A DNA stretch of 64,000 bases from Streptomyces sp. NBC_00259. GTDB taxonomy: Bacteria > Actinomycetota > Actinomycetes > Streptomycetales > Streptomycetaceae. The stretch's first letter is position 1, and the number at the start of each line of letters is the position of its first letter. Below the pieces are notes generated by a model. That model was not told the DNA's origin. It did no database searches and saw only the letters and a list, made by a program, of their open reading frames with translations. Of the stretch, positions 28,474 to 36,746 are shown in pieces. The translations under genes and the position numbers were made by a program. The stretch covers positions 2,294,001 to 2,358,000 of the forward strand of contig NZ_CP108080.1 in assembly GCF_036181745.1 (NCBI RefSeq), given 5' to 3'.

Positions 28474-29046
28474 TCACAGTCGCCAGCCCGGCCCCTGAGG
28501 CGTCCCAGGGTCGGCCTGGCCGCGGCAGGTCAAAGAGATCGTCGCACTCCCCGGTCCCCACCCCTCGGCCATGCCGGGCGCCAGGTGCAGGCCGAGCTCG
28601 AAGTCGGGGGCCTCAGGAGTACGGAACGTCCACCGCGCGAGCCTGTGCGGCGCCTTGCCCGTTTCCTGGTCCCCCGGCGGATCGGGCGGGCCGAGGATCT
28701 CGCGCAGGGCGGCCAGACATGCCGCGTGGTGCTCCTCGGCGGCCGTGGTGATCGAGGCGTTCTCGGCCGCCACGTCCGCGCGGACCTGCCAGGCCGTGTA
28801 CGAGACCCCGGTCACCGGACGTCCGGGACGGACCGAGGCCAGATGGAGACGGGCGCCCGTGCGCGTACGGACCCACAGGCCCGACTGGAACCACAGCGGC
28901 TGCCAGCCGAACCCCTCGCACCAGTAGCCGCGCTTGGTCTCGTCGGCCGGGATGCCGGCCCAGACGGTGGGCCAGTCCAGGTCGAGGAGCCCGTTCAGCT
29001 CCGCGGCGAGGCCCCGCGGCCCGTGGTCGGTGATGACGCTTGCCAT
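28474..29046 (-). CDS. Hypothetical protein, paralogue of the gene at 27821-28465
   Basis: A 190-residue soluble protein without signal peptide. Shared blocks are LLDLDWPTVWAGIP, YWCEGFGWQPLWFQSGLWVRT and PHRLARWTFRTP...LGLHLAPG. Its base composition is typical of the chromosome, unlike the centre of the nearby effector-like gene. It is encoded 12 bp after the stop of the VirB6-like gene, so it belongs to the same transcript. Function unknown. Confidence 0.65.
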   Translation of the reverse strand: MASVITDHGPRGLAAELNGLLDLDWPTVWAGIPADETKRGYWCEGFGWQPLWFQSGLWVRTRTGARLHLASVRPGRPVTGVSYTAWQVRADVAAENASITTAAEEHHAACLAALREILGPPDPPGDQETGKAPHRLARWTFRTPEAPDFELGLHLAPGMAEGWGPGSATISLTCRGQADPGTPQGPGWRL

Positions 29047-29058
29047 GATCCTCGCCTC

Positions 29059-31263
29059 CTATCGGGGCATGCGGTGGTCGTCACGGGGCGGCTGGTACGG
29101 CTGCTGCGCCGGGATCTGGGCGGGCGGCTGCGGTGAACGCGGATCCGCGCTCGCCGGTGCCACCGGCCGGGGCTGAGGCTGCACTTGCGGCTGCGACTGC
29201 GGCGGCTGAGCCGTGGGGGCGGGAGCCTGCGCGGAGGCGCTGACGCGCCCGCTCCGCCGGGGCGTCGGCTGCGGCTCGGGCTCGGGAGCGGGCGGCTGCT
29301 GCCCTGCCTTTGTGCCCTGCTGGCTCTCGTACGCCCTCTGCTGCATCTCCTTGGCCCGGTGCGCGCTCTTGCGCTGCTGCCGCTTGGAGTTGTTGGCGGG
29401 CAGCCATCCGCCCTTCTGCAGCCGGCCCCCGAGCACCGCGCCGTCCACACCCCGGCCGACGCGCGCGGCGGCGTTCCCGGCCACACGCCCTGTTGCGCGG
29501 GCGGTGCCCGGCGCCTTGTCGGCGACCTTGCCGCTGACCGTGTTGGCCATGTCCCGCACGCCCAGCGCGTCCTGCGCGCCCGCGATCTGCGGACTGAAGT
29601 TCCCGGCGAGCAGCTTCTTCAGCATCATCACGACAGCGACGGTGACCAGCACGAGCAGCAGCAGCTGCATACCCAGCGCGATCTTCGCGGGCAGGATCAT
29701 CTGGTACAGCACGAGCAGCACGGTGAGGATGACGCCAAAGCCCGCCCGCAGCACGAAGCTGTGGATGAACGTCTCCAGCCAGCCCTTGAGCAGCTTCTGC
29801 TGGGAGGGGTGGATGCCGAGAGTGGCGACGAGCGGCAGCAGGATGATCAGGATCAGTGTCACGGCGTGCCACAGCAGGGTGAGCGCGCTGAGGACGATGA
29901 CCATCAGGCCGACGATGAGCGCGGCGACGAGGGAGTAGAAGGCGAGACCGACGCGGTTCCCGGCGTTCTTACCGGCCCAGTCGTCGTACGCGACGTCGTA
30001 GACGTTCCTGTCGGGAAGGTCTTCCCCATCCTCCTCCACGCCGCCGGTCAAGTCGATCCGGATGTCCACCCAGTCGTCGTCGTACTTGTTGAACTCCTTG
30101 TTCTCTTCCTTCTCGGCCTGGATGTCCTTATTGGTCATGGACTGGGCCACCACCTGGCGGGCCCGCAGGTCCTCGCAACGGGCTCCCTTGCCCCAGTCGC
30201 ACTTGGTGCCGGCGCTCTTGGGCAGGCAGGCGCCGTCCTCCACCCTGCCGCCGTCGTCCTTCCTGAAGATGCAGTTCGTGCCACCCTCGCCGAACTGACC
30301 GAGCGCCCACGGCCGGAACGCCAGCGTGTCGTACATGGCACAACTGGATATGCGCAGACCCCGGTTGTCCGCCTCCTTCGGCAGGTCGCAAGGAGACTGC
30401 ATCTCCCCCGAGGCGCCGCTGAGGACCGCCTCGGTCAGGAAGGAGTTGGCCTGGGCGATGCCGGAGTCCGCCTGGTCGATGACCTTGTCGTAGTTTCCGC
30501 CCGTCAGGAGGGCCACGACGGCGATGGTCGTCAGACAGGCCCAGCCGACGCCGGACCAGACCTCACGCATCTCGCCCTTGCGCCACTTGGTGAAGACCCA
30601 GAGGCCGGTGAGCGCGATCATGACGGGCACGGCCGGAATGAAGACGTGCCGCTTCAGCGTCTTCACCACGTTGTCGCGACCTTCGTACAGCCCGCTGAGC
30701 GGGCTCGGGTTGGAGGCGGACTCCTTGATGGAGATGGCCGTACGGGTCAGGATCTTGGTGCCGTTGAAGACCATGTCGGCGACGCCGTTGTTGACGTAGT
30801 CCATGATCTCGCAGTCGTCGGCGCCGCTGCCGGTCTCACCGTTCCGCTCGGAGCCGTCGTCCTTGTCCTTGAAGGTCATGGACCAGTTCATGCCGCGCAT
30901 GCCGTTGAGCTCGTACAACGTGTACTGATCGGCGCTCTTCGGCATCCTGACCGCACCGGTGACCATGCCCGTGGTGTCGTTCAGGTTCTTGGCACGGTCC
31001 GCCTTGTCCTCCCACTGATTCGTCGCGGGCATGAGGGACTCGCCGTTGGTACCCGGCGTGTCCATCTGGTAGCTGTCGTCGCCGGTGAAGTCGCAGGCGA
31101 AGTCCGCGTGCGCCGTGCCGGGGACGGCCAGTGTCAGCGCGAGCAGCGCCAGGATCAGGAACACTCCGGTCCTGGCGACCCGGCCGGCCCTCTTGGCCCG
31201 GTCGAGCAAGGACGGGGCTTCAGCGAGGGCTCCGCATGACTTGGCGCTACGGCGCACGAACAT
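29059..31263 (-). CDS. VirB6/TrbL-like polytopic membrane protein of a type IV secretion-like system
   Basis: A 734-residue protein. After a hydrophobic signal-type segment (TGVFLILALLALTLAVPGTAHA) comes a Cys-rich extracytoplasmic region (ADFACDFTG, SPCDLPKEADNRGL, CIFRKDDGG, CLPKSAGTKC). Membrane segments lie at about 205-225, 240-260 and a cluster at about 395-530 (LVAALIVGLMVIVLSALTLL, LILIILLPLVATLG, AGFGVILTVLLVLY). The basic, Pro/Gln-rich cytoplasmic tail (about 590-734) is low complexity. This layout matches TrbL/VirB6 channel proteins of actinobacterial conjugation systems. ATG 31263 is the best start. It lies between the lipoprotein genes and the effector-like block. Confidence 0.75.
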   Translation of the reverse strand: MFVRRSAKSCGALAEAPSLLDRAKRAGRVARTGVFLILALLALTLAVPGTAHADFACDFTGDDSYQMDTPGTNGESLMPATNQWEDKADRAKNLNDTTGMVTGAVRMPKSADQYTLYELNGMRGMNWSMTFKDKDDGSERNGETGSGADDCEIMDYVNNGVADMVFNGTKILTRTAISIKESASNPSPLSGLYEGRDNVVKTLKRHVFIPAVPVMIALTGLWVFTKWRKGEMREVWSGVGWACLTTIAVVALLTGGNYDKVIDQADSGIAQANSFLTEAVLSGASGEMQSPCDLPKEADNRGLRISSCAMYDTLAFRPWALGQFGEGGTNCIFRKDDGGRVEDGACLPKSAGTKCDWGKGARCEDLRARQVVAQSMTNKDIQAEKEENKEFNKYDDDWVDIRIDLTGGVEEDGEDLPDRNVYDVAYDDWAGKNAGNRVGLAFYSLVAALIVGLMVIVLSALTLLWHAVTLILIILLPLVATLGIHPSQQKLLKGWLETFIHSFVLRAGFGVILTVLLVLYQMILPAKIALGMQLLLLVLVTVAVVMMLKKLLAGNFSPQIAGAQDALGVRDMANTVSGKVADKAPGTARATGRVAGNAAARVGRGVDGAVLGGRLQKGGWLPANNSKRQQRKSAHRAKEMQQRAYESQQGTKAGQQPPAPEPEPQPTPRRSGRVSASAQAPAPTAQPPQSQPQVQPQPRPVAPASADPRSPQPPAQIPAQQPYQPPRDDHRMPR

Positions 31264-31312
31264 CGGCTTCTTTCTCGCGGTCGAGGGGCGGGAGCGGGGG
31301 CGGAAACGGGGC

Positions 31313-31864
31313 TCAGGAAGGGATGAAGTCGGTCGCGAAGCAGCCCTCGACCGGCCCCTCGTGGACCGTGTAGCCACTGGGGATCTCCGCCTTGTACTTC
31401 TCCTTGCAGGCCATGAGGAGCAATCCGCCCTGCATGAGGTCACGGACGGTGTCGTCATCCTCGGGGTAGACGGCGAAGTTCTCGCCGACCAGGGCGGAAT
31501 CGCCGCCGCCGGAGCCGTTCTCGCGTTCCTGACGGAGGGATTCCTTCTTGAGCGAGGCCTGGAACTTCTCCATGTCGGTGACGGTCATCAGGGCCATCTC
31601 CTCACCGCCCTCGTCGTGGCAGTACCACTTCTCCCCCACACCCCAGGCCTCGTCCGCCGGGTCGACGACGTCGCCGCTCTCGAGCTTCCCCTTCGGCTCG
31701 AGTTCCTGGCAGGACGACACACTGTTCACGAAGCGCTCCACTCCGGCGATGTCGTCCGCCGCCGGCAGCCCGAGGTCCTCCATCGGGTCGCTGCTGCAGC
31801 CGCTGAGCGCGGCGAGCGCGACAAGGGTGGCGACGCCGGCTGTGAGGGTCCGGGACAGGCGCAT
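31313..31864 (-). CDS. Lipoprotein of the secretion-like locus, paralogue of the next one
   Basis: A 183-residue lipoprotein with lipobox ALSGC at residue 23 after a short basic/hydrophobic signal. The mature part contains DIAGVERFVNSVSSCQEL, WGVGEKWYCHDEGG and ends GCFATDFIPS, with paired Cys likely bonded. It shares the ending pattern LL.....C....IPSGY....P V.GC..T.FIP with the neighbour at 31916-32587. GAAGGAA precedes the ATG. It probably sits on the outer membrane face next to the VirB6-like channel. Confidence 0.78.
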   Translation of the reverse strand: MRLSRTLTAGVATLVALAALSGCSSDPMEDLGLPAADDIAGVERFVNSVSSCQELEPKGKLESGDVVDPADEAWGVGEKWYCHDEGGEEMALMTVTDMEKFQASLKKESLRQERENGSGGGDSALVGENFAVYPEDDDTVRDLMQGGLLLMACKEKYKAEIPSGYTVHEGPVEGCFATDFIPS

Positions 31865-31915
31865 GAGGGTTCCTTCGGTACGAGAGAGGTGGTGAGACCG
31901 GACAGCCGTGGGAGA

Positions 31916-32587
31916 TCAGCCCGGGATGTAGTTCGTCAGGGCGCAGCCGTCCACCAGGGCGTCCTGCTTGCGGTAGCCGCTGGCCACCTTCAGACCGGGG
32001 TCACAGTTCAAGATCAGCAGACCGGTCTCGAGGAGGCCGCTGTCCCGGAGGCTGGAGGTCGGATCGACCACGAAGTCCGCGCCGAAGAGGTAGCGGCCGG
32101 TGCGCAGGCTGCCGTAGCTGCCGTCGCTCTCCTTCGCGGTCTCCAGGGCGGCGTCCCGGTACTTCCGCTGGAACGTCTCCATGTCCTCGGGCAGGTAGAT
32201 GACCCAGCTGCTGCCGTGGTGTTCGCCGCAGACCCCCGCCTCCTTGATCCTCCAGGACGCGGCCTTGCGCTTCTCCTCGTCGGTGGCAGTGGCAGACGTG
32301 GTGCCGAGGAACCCCTGGGCGGGGGCTCCCTTGGCGTTCCGATCCGTGCTGACGCTGGTGCAGGGCAGACCCGCGCCCAGAAGGAACTCCTGCGCACCGC
32401 GCATCGTCCCGGCGCCGGGAAGGCCGCCGCCGGCCTGATCCTTCTCGTCGGCCTGACCGGCCGAGCCGGACGAGCCGGCCACGTCTCCCGCCGCCTTCGC
32501 GGAGTCGGAATCCGATCCGCAACCAGTGACCGTCGCGAGCGCGACAAAGACGGTGCCGATCGCGAGAGTGCTGGGCAGGCGTCGCAT
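31916..32587 (-). CDS. Lipoprotein of the secretion-like locus
   Basis: A 223-residue lipoprotein with lipobox TVTGC at residue 23. It continues through a Gly/Ala/Asp linker into a domain with four conserved-looking Cys (GLPCTSVST, AGVCGEHHG, LILNCDPGL, DGCALTNYIPG). It is paralogous to the 183-residue lipoprotein that follows it in the operon. GAGGAG lies before the ATG. Tandem lipoproteins with disulfide patterns suggest a surface-exposed part of the machine. Confidence 0.78.
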   Translation of the reverse strand: MRRLPSTLAIGTVFVALATVTGCGSDSDSAKAAGDVAGSSGSAGQADEKDQAGGGLPGAGTMRGAQEFLLGAGLPCTSVSTDRNAKGAPAQGFLGTTSATATDEEKRKAASWRIKEAGVCGEHHGSSWVIYLPEDMETFQRKYRDAALETAKESDGSYGSLRTGRYLFGADFVVDPTSSLRDSGLLETGLLILNCDPGLKVASGYRKQDALVDGCALTNYIPG

Positions 32588-32674
32588 GGGTGGGCTCCTC
32601 GGTGTGCCTTGGTACGGGTGGGCGTCGGTACTCAGGTGGTGTGTCTCGGTACCTCGGGTGTGCGTCGTGGCGGG

Positions 32675-35668
32675 TCAGACCGCGGCCGTCGGCTCCGCTT
32701 CCGGTCGCGGCGCCGGATCCGACTCGCCCGCCTCCTGCAGGAAGGTCCAGTCCCACACGCTCAGCGGCGGGTCGATCCCCTGCCGGGACGGCCGGGTCGT
32801 GCCGTTGGTGTCCGTGGCCGCGAGGATCTCCTTGAAGACCAGGTCCACCGCCACCGTGCCCACCCGCTTGTCGGCGTCGCGCTGCAGGCACACGCCCGTG
32901 CGCAGTTCCTGCAGGGCCGAGATGACCTTGGGGTCGTTCTCGGGGCGGCCCAGCAACGGTGCCACCAGGGACGCTTCCTGGGCGGACTTCTGCTTGAAGG
33001 CGAAGACCGTGTGGATCTGGTTGGCGCCACCGCTGCGGGCCTCGGAGTCCTCGATCTGGACGAGGTCGATGGCCTGCTGGGTGATCAGGACGGTGACGGC
33101 CAGATACGAGCGGCCCTGCTTGAGCGCGCGCCGCATCAGGTCGCGGCCGCTCTCGGTCGCGGTGACGACGTACGCCTCGTCGACGAAGAGGGCCTTGGGC
33201 CGCAGCCCGACCTCGCCCGTCACCGGGTTCTTCTCGTAACCGACGTCCAGCATCTGGCTGCCCAGCTCCACGACGGCCATCAGCGCGGTGGCGGCGAGGC
33301 GCTCGGCCGGGTTCCAGCTGCGGGGGTCGGATGCGGCAGGGGACTGGAAGCCGCGCAGGGTGATGACCGTACGGCGCTTGCGCATCGCGGACAGCGGCTG
33401 CGGACGCTCGGCGAACGCCAGTCGCGCGTACGGCAGTGTCCGCAGCTCGGTGAGGAGCATCTGGGCGAGCTTGAGATCCTTCGCGGACTCACGGTCGCCG
33501 GTGGACACCGCGTGGTCGTAGGCGCGTACGACCTCGTCGACGACCTGCCACAGCGTGGGCCTGGGGACGCGCTGTTCGGCGTCGCGTGCGCCCAGTCCCT
33601 GCTCGGTGGCCTGCCGGATCGCGGAGTTGTACCAGCCGACGACGGTGGCCATCGCCTCGATGACGGGAAGGCGCACCCGCTGGTAGTCCTCGTCGCCGAG
33701 GAAGCCGCGCAGCATCGTTTCGGCGAGCAGCCGGCCCGAGGGCACGTCGCGGGCGATCACCCAGGGATCGAGCACACCGGCCTGGCCCTTGAGGAGGTCG
33801 ACGACCTCGGTCTCGGCCCAGAACTCCGGGTTGACCGGCCGGAACCGGCTGGCCTCGGTGCCGAGCAGGCCCGTCTCCGCGTCGTGCGCGAAGTCCGGGT
33901 CGTTCACCTGCGATCCGAAGCCCAGGTAGTAGCAGAGCTGGGCGAAGTCGGTCTTGGGGTCGATGACCAGGCAGCGCACGCCCGCCTCCGACTCCTCGTA
34001 GAACTTCTGCAGGGCGAGCGAGGACTTGCCTCCGCCAGACGCGCCGACGATGGCGAGACCGCCGCCGTCGTTGCGGGCGGGGCCGACGTGCAGGGAGTAG
34101 TGGACGGGCATCTTGCCCGCCCAGCCGACCAGGTTCCCCACCCAGCCGAGCCGCTTCCCGGAGCGCTGCTCGGGGTTGTCCCCCAGCTCGGTGCCCGCGG
34201 TGGGCAGACCGGCGCCGAGCTGCTCGACCTCCTGCAGCCGCAGATAGGGCGCGATGGGCAGCTTGGGCGCGTCGCCGGGCAGCTGGGACTGCAGCAGACG
34301 CCACTGCTGGCGCGTGGGGCGCAGCAGGGTGACCTTCAGGTCCTGCTTGAACTGCATCTCCAGGACCCGGCGGCGACGTTCCAGCTCCGCGACGTCGGGG
34401 GCCGAGATGGTGAAGCGGATCTGCGCCTCCATGCCCGGCATCTTGTGCTCCTCGACATCGTCGACGAGGTGCTGTGCGCGGGTGACCTGGCTGGCGAGCT
34501 TCGTGTCGGGTGAACGGCCGGAGGTGGCCATGTCGTTCATCTCGTCGATGAGGTTGCCGTTGATCTTCCCGGCACGGTCCTTGAACCTGAGGTACGGGAT
34601 CAGGGTGAACCGCATGTCGATCTCGACCGGGAACTCGACGTTCTGCGCGGCGTAGCGCGCCCATGCCGTGGACTGGCGGAAGCGGGTCTCGGCGGGCCAG
34701 CCGGCGGCGACCAGGGTGGTCGTGTAGCTGGTGTGCCGTTCACCGGTGACCTCGTCGTACTGGTGCAGCACGATGTGCGTCTTGCGGTTCTCGCCGGAGA
34801 AGTCGACGACCAGGTCGAACTGGTCGGGGCCCCAGGAGCGGGAGCCGAGCACCGGCTCGGGCGGCACGGGCAGTTCGCCGTGGAGCGGCTTGCGGATCAG
34901 CCAGACCAGCTCCTCGCGGGTCAACGGCGCGCCGCCGAGGCCTTCGAGGCTCTCGTGCACCTCGCGGGCGACCTGGGTCCACTGGGCCAGGACGACCGGT
35001 GACAGATACTCGTCGTGGACTCCGGTGGCGCTCGCGGCCGCGCGGTCCGTCGCACCGCGCAGGGCACGGGTCAGCCCCGGGTCCTCGACCGGGTCGTCGC
35101 CGCCGGGCAGCACCCCGCCGTCGCCGTTCGAGCCGCGCTTCAGGGAACCGAGTTTGACGAGGAGGATGTTGCGCTCGCGCATCGCGCCGATGCGCTCCTG
35201 GTACTCGGCCTTGCGCAGGTTGTACGCCTTGTAGTTCTCGGTCGGGTCCCAGGCGACGGCGTTGAGCTGCTCGGCCCAGTCGACGGCCGTGATCGGCCGG
35301 TACACCTTGCGGTAGTGGCACTCGACGTTCCGGTCGCCACGGGCGAGGTTGAGCAGGCCGCGGGCCGGGCCCTCGGCCATCGCCCGCAGTTCCGACTCGT
35401 TGAGGTACTCGTCGATGGCGGTGGGCAGGACGAGCCCGGTCCACACCGAGTCGCCGTGCACGAAGAGCATGTCGTCGGCGAAGCGGTACGGGAGCCGCAT
35501 GTCCTCGCGGCGGGCGGCCCGGTCCTGTGTCCGGGCCGAGGAGCCTCCTGAACCGCGCCCGCCTGCGGAGCCGCGGTTCTTCCCCTTGGAGGCCGGGGAA
35601 CCGGCGGCCAGGATCATGGCGATCACGAAGAAGGCGACCGCCCCGCCCAGAAGGATCATCATGAACAT
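32675..35668 (-). CDS. VirB4/TraC-like ATPase of the secretion-like system
   Basis: A 997-residue ATPase. It starts with a membrane segment (MILLGGAVAFFVIAMILAAG), unusual for VirB4 but common in actinobacterial relatives. An N-terminal region of about 500 residues follows. Walker A is GASGGGKSS at about 540 and Walker B is ALFVDEAYVV at about 826, inside a RecA-like domain typical of VirB4. It should power assembly or transport. ATG 35668 is chosen: AGGA lies about 10 nt upstream and the start is 8 nt after the stop of the VirB3-like gene. It resembles the ATP/GTP-binding protein of the S. coelicolor cmd cluster (recollection). Confidence 0.88.
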   Translation of the reverse strand: MFMMILLGGAVAFFVIAMILAAGSPASKGKNRGSAGGRGSGGSSARTQDRAARREDMRLPYRFADDMLFVHGDSVWTGLVLPTAIDEYLNESELRAMAEGPARGLLNLARGDRNVECHYRKVYRPITAVDWAEQLNAVAWDPTENYKAYNLRKAEYQERIGAMRERNILLVKLGSLKRGSNGDGGVLPGGDDPVEDPGLTRALRGATDRAAASATGVHDEYLSPVVLAQWTQVAREVHESLEGLGGAPLTREELVWLIRKPLHGELPVPPEPVLGSRSWGPDQFDLVVDFSGENRKTHIVLHQYDEVTGERHTSYTTTLVAAGWPAETRFRQSTAWARYAAQNVEFPVEIDMRFTLIPYLRFKDRAGKINGNLIDEMNDMATSGRSPDTKLASQVTRAQHLVDDVEEHKMPGMEAQIRFTISAPDVAELERRRRVLEMQFKQDLKVTLLRPTRQQWRLLQSQLPGDAPKLPIAPYLRLQEVEQLGAGLPTAGTELGDNPEQRSGKRLGWVGNLVGWAGKMPVHYSLHVGPARNDGGGLAIVGASGGGKSSLALQKFYEESEAGVRCLVIDPKTDFAQLCYYLGFGSQVNDPDFAHDAETGLLGTEASRFRPVNPEFWAETEVVDLLKGQAGVLDPWVIARDVPSGRLLAETMLRGFLGDEDYQRVRLPVIEAMATVVGWYNSAIRQATEQGLGARDAEQRVPRPTLWQVVDEVVRAYDHAVSTGDRESAKDLKLAQMLLTELRTLPYARLAFAERPQPLSAMRKRRTVITLRGFQSPAASDPRSWNPAERLAATALMAVVELGSQMLDVGYEKNPVTGEVGLRPKALFVDEAYVVTATESGRDLMRRALKQGRSYLAVTVLITQQAIDLVQIEDSEARSGGANQIHTVFAFKQKSAQEASLVAPLLGRPENDPKVISALQELRTGVCLQRDADKRVGTVAVDLVFKEILAATDTNGTTRPSRQGIDPPLSVWDWTFLQEAGESDPAPRPEAEPTAAV

Positions 35669-35675
35669 GGAGGAG

Positions 35676-36317
35676 TCATCCTGCGGTCTCGGAGTGTCCG
35701 GCGGCCGAGAGCCCGGCGCCGGGGTGTGTTGTGCCACGCGGTGCGGCGGCGGAGTGTGCCGCGTTCCGGGACGTGGCGGTGGAACCGGCCGTGCCCTGGG
35801 GTGCGGCGGAGGCGCGGGCCGTGACGCCCTGTGCGGCGGCGTACGAGGAGCCGCTGCGGGCCGCTTCCTCCGACGCGCTGTCGTACTGCCGCTGCCAGCG
35901 CGATGAGCCCGGCTGCCAGAGGATGACCTGCCAGTGCAGTTCCTCGGGTTCGCGGTCGGCCGCCAGGCCCTGGAGATGCTTCGGCTGGAACCAGAAGTCG
36001 GCCCACACGACCAGCTGCTGACTCAGGGTCAGGGCAGACGGCAGGGGCCGGCCCCAGACGAAGTACACGGCGACGGGCGGGCCGAGGTACAGGACCGACG
36101 TCACCATCGACAGGCTCAGGAACGGCAGGAACGCGGAGAGCGAGAGCATCGTGACCAGCCACACGACCCCGAATCCGAAGGCGGCGCCCAGGGCGGGGAG
36201 CAGGAGGCCGGGGAGCGGGATGTTGCCCCAGTTCCAAATGCGTTTCGGCCGGTTGAGCAGATCCGTGTGGTCGTATGCGATCAGCGGGTCGATCGCGTCC
36301 GGCGCTTCCTGTGCCAT
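35676..36317 (-). CDS. VirB3/TcpE-like membrane protein
   Basis: A 213-residue protein with two or three membrane segments between residues about 33 and 90 (IPLPGLLLPALGAAFGFGVV, LSAFLPFLSLSMVTSVLYLG, PPVAVYFVWG). Residues about 95-130 are compact and cytoplasmic (LVVWADFWFQPKHLQGL). An Ala/Ser/Thr-rich tail follows. Gene order (VirB2-like, then this, then VirB4-like) is the classic VirB2-B3-B4 order. GAGGAGGAG precedes the ATG. Confidence 0.75.
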   Translation of the reverse strand: MAQEAPDAIDPLIAYDHTDLLNRPKRIWNWGNIPLPGLLLPALGAAFGFGVVWLVTMLSLSAFLPFLSLSMVTSVLYLGPPVAVYFVWGRPLPSALTLSQQLVVWADFWFQPKHLQGLAADREPEELHWQVILWQPGSSRWQRQYDSASEEAARSGSSYAAAQGVTARASAAPQGTAGSTATSRNAAHSAAAPRGTTHPGAGLSAAGHSETAG

Positions 36318-36390
36318 CCGTCGCTCCTCCTCTCAGACGTGGTGTGCGGATCGAGGTCCAAGGGCCGCGGGCGGCCGTGCCGCCCGCGGC

Positions 36391-36666
36391 TCAGCTCTCG
36401 CCGCCCTCGCCACCGCCGCCGATCTGGCCGCCGAGGTCGATGAGCAGACCGGCCAGACCGGTCGCGCCACCGATGATCAGTGCGGCGAGCGCGATCATGC
36501 CGAAGCCCTGGAAGGCCTCACGCATTCCGTCGCCGCGCTTCATCGACAGCAGCATCCGGATGCCGAGGATGAGCAGGGCGATGACGGCGACCATGGTGCC
36601 GACGTTGCGGAGGATGTCCTGGATCTCACCGAACATTCCCTCGAGGGAGGTTGCTGCCAAGTACAT
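36391..36666 (-). CDS. VirB2/TrbC-like small membrane protein (pilin-like)
   Basis: A 91-residue protein with two membrane helices (NVGTMVAVIALLILGIRMLL and GFGMIALAALIIGGATGLAG) separated by a short charged loop (SMKRGDGMREAFQG). It ends in a Gly/Glu-rich tail. Size, topology and position just before the VirB3- and VirB4-like genes match VirB2/TrbC pilin-type subunits, though no cleaved signal is evident. AAAGGA precedes the ATG. Confidence 0.75.
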   Translation of the reverse strand: MYLAATSLEGMFGEIQDILRNVGTMVAVIALLILGIRMLLSMKRGDGMREAFQGFGMIALAALIIGGATGLAGLLIDLGGQIGGGGEGGES

Positions 36667-36746
36667 GGCGTGTCCTTTCGCTGTACTGCTGCTGTGTGCG
36701 GATTCCGTACGTGGATCGATACGCCGTGTGCCGTGGACGCCCCTGG

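Noticed and set aside
31085-34513. 1,142-codon rightward frame across the lipoprotein and VirB4-like genes
   Set aside because: The leftward genes have recognisable motifs and normal codon bias; the rightward frame has none and is Arg/Gly/Val-rich as shadows are.
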